In this document: positions 53,957-59,312 of the stretch, piece by piece
Layout: every line of letters starts with the position of its first letter
Numbering within the stretch: position 1 is the stretch's first letter
Assembly: GCF_947499065.1 (NCBI RefSeq)
Contig: NZ_CANMMT010000002.1
Coordinates: forward strand, 1 to 59,312
Direction: 5' to 3'
Length of the DNA stretch: 59,312 nucleotides
Origin: an uncultured Tenacibaculum sp.
Lineage (GTDB): Bacteria; Bacteroidota; Bacteroidia; Flavobacteriales; Flavobacteriaceae
Program-made: the position numbers and the translations under genes
The notes under the pieces: model-generated
What the model was told of the DNA's origin: nothing
The model's input: the letters and a program-made list of their open reading frames with translations, nothing else
Database searches by the model: none

Positions 53957-53995
53957 AAAACTCAAGGATGTAATTATAAATTATGCTTGAGTTTT
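53957..53995 (+). terminator. Probable terminator of nadC
   Basis: AAAACTCAAG (53957-53966) pairs with CTTGAGTTTT (53986-53995) and an inner TAATT/AATTA pairing, followed by T-rich DNA that contains the next promoter. A shorter GAAACCT/AGGTTTC hairpin precedes it at 53918-53938. Confidence 0.65.
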
Positions 53996-53997
53996 AA

Positions 53998-54005
53998 TAT
54001 GTTTG
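53998..54005 (+). promoter_or_regulatory. Candidate -7 element of the thioredoxin-like gene
   Basis: TATGTTTG matches TAnnTTTG, 35 nt ahead of the ATG at 54041 and directly after the nadC terminator. Confidence 0.5.
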
Positions 54006-54040
54006 CTAAATATTATTAATATAAAATTCCCTTATCTCCA

Positions 54041-54550
54041 ATGAAGAAAAAATTACGTATATTTTTTACATGTTTATTAATGTTTAGTTCCTGTTTTCAA
54101 TTAATGAGTCAAAAAATTGATGTGGGAAGTAAAGCTGTTGATTTTACAGGATATGATGTGAAATCAAAAAAACGAATTAAATTATCTCAGTATAAGAATA
54201 AGAAGAATGTATTGTTAAACTTTACAGCTACTTATTGTGGTCCTTGTTGGAAAACATATCCACATATGGATAAACTTCAACAAAAATATCCTTCAGATTT
54301 AAAAGTAATTTCTGTCCACGGAGATGAAAAAAAGGATACTTGGTATAAAATTGCAAAACGTTTAAAAATAGATTTTAAGAGTGCAACTATTTGGAATGTT
54401 GAAGAAAAAGAGAAAATAAAGAAGATTTACGATATAGACCAATACCCAGTTTTCTTTTTAATTGATAAAAAAGGAATTATTGTTGACAGATGGGTTGGTA
54501 ATAAGAAAAAATATATGGATTATTCAGTTAAATATTTAATTGAACCATAG
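54041..54550 (+). CDS. Secreted thioredoxin-like (TlpA-type) thiol-disulfide oxidoreductase
   Basis: 169 residues with a signal peptide (MKKKLRIFFTCLLMFSSCFQ; a lipobox SSC is possible at Cys18). The thioredoxin fold has the active site TATYCGPCWKTYP (Cys66, Cys69) and cis-Pro loop DQYPVFFLIDKKG. A short periplasmic reductase. It stands alone, about 80 nt ahead of the M3 peptidase gene on the same strand. Confidence 0.9.
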   Translation: MKKKLRIFFTCLLMFSSCFQLMSQKIDVGSKAVDFTGYDVKSKKRIKLSQYKNKKNVLLNFTATYCGPCWKTYPHMDKLQQKYPSDLKVISVHGDEKKDTWYKIAKRLKIDFKSATIWNVEEKEKIKKIYDIDQYPVFFLIDKKGIIVDRWVGNKKKYMDYSVKYLIEP

Positions 54551-54574
54551 TTTAATATTATAGTAAAATCCTGT

Positions 54575-54594
54575 TTTGTAAAACTTTTTACAAA
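54575..54594. promoter_or_regulatory. Operator-like inverted repeat ahead of the M3 peptidase gene
   Basis: TTTGTAAAA-CT-TTTTACAAA is a perfect 9-2-9 inverted repeat 37 nt before the ATG at 54631. The bases are AT-rich, so chance is possible; the geometry resembles the TetR sites at 3348. Confidence 0.3.
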
Positions 54595-54630
54595 TTAATA
54601 AATAGTTCAGTTTAACTTAAAATAAGTAAA

Positions 54631-56751
54631 ATGAAAAAACATATAGTCATTGTTGCTGCGCTTACTTTTATGGTGAGTTGTAATACCAAAGAAACCAAAA
54701 AGGAAACTAAAGAAAATACTGATATGAGTGTGACTACAGCAGATAATCCTTTGTTAGTAAAAAGTACATTAGATTATGGAGCTCCAGATTTTACTAAAAT
54801 AAAAGACGAGCATTTTATGCCTGCTATTTTAGAAGGTATGAAAGTGCAAAATGAAGAAATAGCTAAAATTGTTGAGAATAAAGAAGTACCTACTTTTGAA
54901 AATACCATACTAGCTTTAGAAGAAAGTAGTAAAACATTGGATAATGTAACAGCAGTTTTTTATGCATTGGCAGGAGCTAATACCAACGATACAATTAAAG
55001 ATATTCAAAAAGAATTAGCACCAAAGTTTTCTAAACACAATGATGATATTTTATTAAATACCGAACTATTTGCTAAAATAAAAACAGTTTACAATACATT
55101 AGATACTTTAAATTTAGATGAAGAATCTAAACATTTAGTAAAAGAATATTACAAAAAATTTGTAAAAGCTGGAGCAAATTTATCAGAAGATAAAAAAGAA
55201 AAATTAAAAGAGATTAACTCTGAAATAGCAAGTTTATCAAACGATTTTGGTAAAAAGTTATTAGATGCGAGTAAAAAAGGAGGAGTTGTAGTTGAAGATA
55301 AGGGGAAATTAAAAGGACTTTCAGAAGAAAAAATTAAATCCATAGAAAAAGATGGTAAATATGAAATCCAGTTAATTAATACAACACAACAACCATCATT
55401 ACAAGCATTAGAGAATAGAGAAGTTCGTAAAGATTTATTTGAAAAATCAATTCACAGAACAGATGCTGGAGAATATAACACTAGCGATCTAGTAAAGAAA
55501 ATGGTGTCTTTAAGAGCTGAAAAAGCTAAGATTTTAGGTTTTGACAATTATGCAAGTTGGAGCTTACAAGGAACAATGGCATCTACACCAGCTAAGGTTT
55601 TTGAAATGTTTAATGGATTAATTCCAGGATCATTAGAAAAAGTAGCTTCAGAAGTAAAAGAAATACAAGCAGAAATAAATAAAGAAGGAGGAGATTTTAA
55701 ATTAACACCATACGATTGGAATCATTATGCAGAAAAGGTTCGTAAATCGAAGTATAATTTAAATGAAGAAGAAGTAAAACCTTATTTCGAAGTAACAAAT
55801 GTTTTAGAAAAAGGTGTTTTCTATGCTGCAACAAAGTTATATGGAATTACCTTTAAAAAGCGTACAGACATTCCAACATATCATCCAGATGTTGTAGTAT
55901 ATGAAATCTTCGAAGAGGACGGAAGTCCATTAGGATTATATTATGGAGACTTCTTTGCAAGAGATAGTAAAAGAGGAGGAGCATGGATGAGTGCATTTGT
56001 AAAGCAATCAAAACTAAGAGGACAAAAACCAGTAATTTACAATGTATGTAACTCACCAAAACCAGCAGAAGGAGAGCCAGCTTTAATAAGTTTTGATGAA
56101 GTAGAAACAATGTTTCATGAGTTTGGACATGCATTACATGGATTATTTGGAAATCAAAAATATGCTTCAATTTCAGGAACAAGTACTTCGAGAGATTTTG
56201 TAGAGTTCCCATCACAGTTTAATGAAAATTGGGCAACGCATCCAGAAGTATTAAATAATTACGCATTACATTATAAAACAGGTGAAGTAATTCCAGCATC
56301 ATTATTAAAAAAGATAAAAGATGCAGGAACGTTTAATCAAGGATATTCAATGATAGAGAACTTATGTTCTTCTAATTTAGATATGCAATGGCATACAATT
56401 TCAGTAGATGATAAAATAGAAGACGTAGCAAAATTTGAAGAAGAAGCATTAAGTAAAATGAAATTAAAAGTATCTGAGGTACCACCAAGATACCGTTCAA
56501 CATATTTTGCACATATATTTAGTGGAGGATATGCAGCAGGTTACTATTCATACTTATGGACAGAAATGTTAAGTCACGATGCATACGATTGGTTTAAAAA
56601 CAATGGATTGTTAACACGTGAAAATGGACAAAAGTTCAGAGAACAAATCTTGTCAAAAGGAAATACAATGGATTATGCAGAAATGTATAAAACTTTTGCA
56701 GGAAGAGATCCAAAAGCAACTCCGATGTTAAAAGCAAGAGGATTAAAATAA
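54631..56751 (+). CDS. M3 family metallopeptidase (Dcp-like) lipoprotein
   Basis: 706 residues. Lipobox signal peptide (MKKHIVIVAALTFMVSC, Cys17). The M3 zinc site MFHEFGHALHGLFG (about residue 496) and the C-terminal FAHIFSGGYAAGYYSYLW segment are typical of peptidyl-dipeptidase Dcp. It probably cleaves dipeptides from peptide C-termini outside the cytoplasm. Its stop at 56749-56751 is followed directly by the ATG of a pentapeptide protein, so the two are linked. Confidence 0.95.
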   Translation: MKKHIVIVAALTFMVSCNTKETKKETKENTDMSVTTADNPLLVKSTLDYGAPDFTKIKDEHFMPAILEGMKVQNEEIAKIVENKEVPTFENTILALEESSKTLDNVTAVFYALAGANTNDTIKDIQKELAPKFSKHNDDILLNTELFAKIKTVYNTLDTLNLDEESKHLVKEYYKKFVKAGANLSEDKKEKLKEINSEIASLSNDFGKKLLDASKKGGVVVEDKGKLKGLSEEKIKSIEKDGKYEIQLINTTQQPSLQALENREVRKDLFEKSIHRTDAGEYNTSDLVKKMVSLRAEKAKILGFDNYASWSLQGTMASTPAKVFEMFNGLIPGSLEKVASEVKEIQAEINKEGGDFKLTPYDWNHYAEKVRKSKYNLNEEEVKPYFEVTNVLEKGVFYAATKLYGITFKKRTDIPTYHPDVVVYEIFEEDGSPLGLYYGDFFARDSKRGGAWMSAFVKQSKLRGQKPVIYNVCNSPKPAEGEPALISFDEVETMFHEFGHALHGLFGNQKYASISGTSTSRDFVEFPSQFNENWATHPEVLNNYALHYKTGEVIPASLLKKIKDAGTFNQGYSMIENLCSSNLDMQWHTISVDDKIEDVAKFEEEALSKMKLKVSEVPPRYRSTYFAHIFSGGYAAGYYSYLWTEMLSHDAYDWFKNNGLLTRENGQKFREQILSKGNTMDYAEMYKTFAGRDPKATPMLKARGLK

Positions 56752-57321
56752 ATGAACGATTATTTCGATAGCGAAACGTTTTCTAAAATTGATTTTAGTA
56801 CAACCAAAATCAAAAAAGGAGAATATGACAATTGTACGTTTGAAAATTGTAACTTTGAAGGTATACATGCGTCTAATATTCAATTCTTAGAATGCGAGTT
56901 TATCGATTGTAATTTTAGCAATACTATTATAAAAGGCACTTCTCTAAAAGAAGTGTCTTTTGTGAATTGTAAAATGATTGGAGTAAAGTTTAATGAATGT
57001 GATTCATTCTTATTAGAGTTTAGTTTTAAAAATTGCCAGTTAAACTTTTCGTCATTTTATCAGTTAAAAGTTCCTAAAACAAGATTTATAAATTGTAATT
57101 TACAAGAGGCAGATTTTACAGAAGGAGATTTACATCAGTCTACCTTTGAAAATTGCGATTTAAATGGAACAATTTTTGAAAAAACAGTTATAGAAAAAGC
57201 AGATTTTAGGTCAGCAAAAAACTTTTCAATCGATCCAGAAAACAATCGATTAAAAGGAGCAAAATTTTCATTAGAAAACAGTGTTGGTCTATTACGGAAG
57301 TATAATATAGTTATTGAATGA
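56752..57321 (+). CDS. Pentapeptide-repeat protein, Qnr/McbG-like
   Basis: 189 residues made of pentapeptide repeats with the A(D/N)LxX-type pattern (CTFENCNFEG, ECEFIDCNFSN, FINCNLQEADFTEGDL). They form a right-handed quadrilateral beta-helix. The C-terminal end FSIDPENNRLKGAKFSLEN...LLRKYNIVIE resembles the ends of McbG/Qnr-type gyrase-protecting proteins. Function as a gyrase protector is inferred. It abuts the M3 gene upstream (no gap) and overlaps BrkB by 4 nt (ATGA), so all three are one operon. Confidence 0.87.
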   Translation: MNDYFDSETFSKIDFSTTKIKKGEYDNCTFENCNFEGIHASNIQFLECEFIDCNFSNTIIKGTSLKEVSFVNCKMIGVKFNECDSFLLEFSFKNCQLNFSSFYQLKVPKTRFINCNLQEADFTEGDLHQSTFENCDLNGTIFEKTVIEKADFRSAKNFSIDPENNRLKGAKFSLENSVGLLRKYNIVIE

Positions 57322-58247
57322 CTAAATTAATTGAAGATAAGTTAAGAAAAGTACCAGTATTAAATTTATTGGTGGCCTTTGGGAAAAAAATAAAAATTCC
57401 CGGCCTAGAAGGAATGTCCTTATACGACGTATTAGAAATGTACATAATAGGTATTGTAAAAGGAGCTTTGACAACAAGAGCAGGAGGAGTTGCTTTTAGT
57501 TTTTTTATGGCAATATTTCCATTTATGCTATTCATACTATCTCTTATACCTTACATTCCAATAGATGGTTTTCAAGACAATCTTTTTAGTTTAATCCAAG
57601 AAATGCTGCCACCAAAAACATTCGATGCTGTAGCAATTGTATTGAAAGATATTGTAAATAATCAGTATAGTGGGTTATTATCTTTTGGTTTTTTAGCTTC
57701 TATTTTTCTAATGACAAATGGTGTAAATGCCATTTTTGGAGGTTTTGAATATTCGTATCATGTTAAAGAAATGAGAAGTGTATTTAGAGCATATTTCATT
57801 TCATTAGGAGTTTCATTATTAATGTCACTTTTCTTAATTGTAACTGTAGTCTTAATTATTTTTTATCAACTGGCATTAGCAAGAATAGACCAAGCAGGTT
57901 GGTTAAATACAACAGATTTGAACTTATTTTACTGGGGACGTGGGTTACTATTCTTATTAATGATTTTTACCATTGTATCCTTATTATTTAGATTTGGTAC
58001 CAAACAAGGAAAGGAAGTGAAATTCTTTTCACCAGGAGCAATATTAACTACTATATTATCATTATTCACATTCTACTTATTTGGAATATATGTAGTAAAA
58101 TTTGCAACATATAACAAATTATATGGATCGATAGGAACATTATTGGTCTTAATGTTGTTTGTTTGGTTAAATGCTATTATACTACTTTTGGGTTTTGAAT
58201 TGAACGCTTCTATTTATCGATTAAAACGAAGAAATAAAACTTCATAA
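57318..58247 (+). CDS. YihY/virulence factor BrkB family membrane protein
   Basis: 309 residues with six hydrophobic segments. Features TTRAGGVAFSFFMAIFPFMLF, the FNLFYWGRGL-like middle, LYGSIGTLLVLMLFVWLNAI and the last helix IILLLGFELNASIYRLKR identify the BrkB/YihY family. Often called an RNase BN, but that is a misnomer; the family is now thought to be a transporter or a lipid-related protein, function unproven. It overlaps the pentapeptide gene by 4 nt. Confidence 0.9.
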   Translation: MTKLIEDKLRKVPVLNLLVAFGKKIKIPGLEGMSLYDVLEMYIIGIVKGALTTRAGGVAFSFFMAIFPFMLFILSLIPYIPIDGFQDNLFSLIQEMLPPKTFDAVAIVLKDIVNNQYSGLLSFGFLASIFLMTNGVNAIFGGFEYSYHVKEMRSVFRAYFISLGVSLLMSLFLIVTVVLIIFYQLALARIDQAGWLNTTDLNLFYWGRGLLFLLMIFTIVSLLFRFGTKQGKEVKFFSPGAILTTILSLFTFYLFGIYVVKFATYNKLYGSIGTLLVLMLFVWLNAIILLLGFELNASIYRLKRRNKTS

Positions 58248-58339
58248 TTATCCTATAAATTCAGATATTTGCGCTTGCAGAAGAACAAGGTAGTTTTTCT
58301 GTTAACAAGTAATATCTAAATTTAGAATTCATAATTCAT

Positions 58340-59312
58340 ATGAAACCAAGTATACCAAAAGGAACAAGAGATTTTTCATCAAGTGAAGTAGCCAAAAGAA
58401 ATTATATTTTTAATATAATAAGACATTCGTTTGAAAACTTCGGATTTCAACCAATTGAAACTCCAAGTTTTGAAAAATCATCAACTTTAATGGGAAAATA
58501 TGGAGAAGAAGGAGATCGATTAATTTTTAAGATTTTAAATTCAGGAAATTTTCTTTTTGAAAAAAATACAATAGAATTACCTGATTCTTATGAAAAGATA
58601 AAGCATAATTCTTTAGATGATCTTGAAACTTCTGAAAAAATAGAGTTAAATAAGTTTACTAACAGAATTTCAACAAAAGCACTTCGTTACGATTTAACTG
58701 TGCCATTTGCACGTTATGTAGTACAACACCAAAACGATATTACATTTCCGTTTAAACGCTATCAAATACAACCAGTTTGGAGAGCAGATCGTCCACAAAA
58801 AGGCCGTTTTAGAGAGTTTTATCAATGTGATGCCGATGTAGTTGGAAGTAAATCGTTAGTACAAGAAGTAGAATTTGTCCAATTATACGATACTGTTTTT
58901 AGTAAGTTAGGGTTGTTAGGAACGACTATCAAAATTAATAATAGAAAAATATTATCAGGTATTGCAGAGGTAATTGGAGCATCTGATAAATTAATAGATT
59001 TTACAGTAGCTTTAGATAAGTTAGATAAAATAGGAAAAGAAGGAGTTGTTAAAGAAATGCTTGAAAAAGGAATTTCTGAAGCAGCTATTGAAAAAGTAGA
59101 TCCATTATTTAATTTTTCGGGAACTAATCAAGATAAGTTAGCATCATTAGAAGAGATGTTAAAAGACTCTGAAGAAGGAATTCAAGGAGTAAATGACTTA
59201 CGTACTGTAGTAAATATGATTGAAGAGTTAGGGTTAACATCAGCTACTTTGGAGTTGGATGTAACACTAGCACGTGGATTGAATTATTATACAGGAGCTA
59301 TTTATGAAGTAG
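58340..59312 (+). CDS. hisS: Histidyl-tRNA synthetase, 5' part (3' end outside window)
   Basis: 324 codons are present from the ATG at 58340. N-terminal [13 protein letters not shown], then motif 1 region [29 protein letters not shown], motif 2 [19 protein letters not shown] and the histidine-specific [21 protein letters not shown] stretch in split form ([11 protein letters not shown]...[10 protein letters not shown]). The class II synthetase charges tRNA-His. The gene runs off the right edge. It is longer than average in the insert after motif 1, with a Lys/Ser-rich loop as in other Flavobacteria. Confidence 0.95.
   Translation, partial: MKPSIPKGTRDFSSSEVAKRNYIFNIIRHSFENFGFQPIETPSFEKSSTLMGKYGEEGDRLIFKILNSGNFLFEKNTIELPDSYEKIKHNSLDDLETSEKIELNKFTNRISTKALRYDLTVPFARYVVQHQNDITFPFKRYQIQPVWRADRPQKGRFREFYQCDADVVGSKSLVQEVEFVQLYDTVFSKLGLLGTTIKINNRKILSGIAEVIGASDKLIDFTVALDKLDKIGKEGVVKEMLEKGISEAAIEKVDPLFNFSGTNQDKLASLEEMLKDSEEGIQGVNDLRTVVNMIEELGLTSATLELDVTLARGLNYYTGAIYEV

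Overview
This window reads as chromosomal DNA of a marine-type member of the Flavobacteriaceae (Bacteroidota). The evidence is low G+C coding DNA, protein families typical of that group (DUF885 and DUF5117-type metallopeptidases, TlpA lipoproteins with long N-terminal domains, WG-repeat, PspC and carboxypeptidase-regulatory-like proteins), almost no Shine-Dalgarno sequences, and many copies of the Bacteroidota -7 promoter element TAnnTTTG. A Tenacibaculum- or Polaribacter-like genus is a guess from general look only. No tRNA, rRNA, CRISPR array, insertion sequence or prophage was found, so the window is mostly core genome with a few accessory surface and stress genes.

Layout. 1-1724 (-) is the 5' part of a large secreted repeat protein that runs off the left edge. 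1869-8587 holds a DUF2461 protein, a TetR/SDR pair with matching palindromic operators, a MATE exporter, and a thioesterase, DEAD-box helicase, TRIC channel and MaoC dehydratase series. 8702-12858 holds a LysM lipoprotein-like protein, an intergenic candidate small RNA, and rsmB-type methyltransferase and recG genes transcribed divergently. 12991-16273 (-) is a DUF4870-PadR-PspC-NTF2 envelope-stress operon. 16428-27849 holds DUF4442, AIM24, a TlpA lipoprotein, clpC, gyrA, a TPR protein, EI24 and hemF. 28091-36522 holds the E2 of a 2-oxo acid dehydrogenase, DUF6263, GNAT, TIGR01777, a large zinc metalloprotease, a YdeI-family protein and an M28 peptidase. 36803-41628 holds a WG-repeat protein, an unknown membrane protein, and an ECF sigma factor module with a divergent DUF6249 gene. 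41713-46476 (-) holds DUF885, transglutaminase-like, CarboxypepD_reg-like and M28 genes. 46543-48946 (-) is rdgB with a FecCD-type ABC importer. 49150-58247 holds an XRE membrane regulator, a coiled-coil protein, rlmH, a GH99-like lipoprotein, nadC, a thioredoxin-like protein, an M3 peptidase, a Qnr-like pentapeptide protein and BrkB. hisS starts at 58340 and runs off the right edge.

How the genes work together. Housekeeping genes (gyrA, recG, clpC, nadC, hemF, hisS, rlmH, rdgB) alternate with exported hydrolases: five metallopeptidases, a transglutaminase-like protein and a glycoside hydrolase. That mix suits a heterotroph that degrades protein and glycan. The most distinctive regulatory signals are (i) two copies of TTTGAAAYG-NN-CGTTTCAAA ahead of the TetR gene and its SDR partner; (ii) a pair of divergent TGTAACC-N17-GTC elements between the ECF sigma gene and the DUF6249 gene; (iii) a related TGTAACA-N16-GTC element at 9341 that has no gene after it, only about 90 nt and a strong terminator; and (iv) a 13-bp inverted repeat directly ahead of nadC. 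Intergenic gaps are all under 300 bases.
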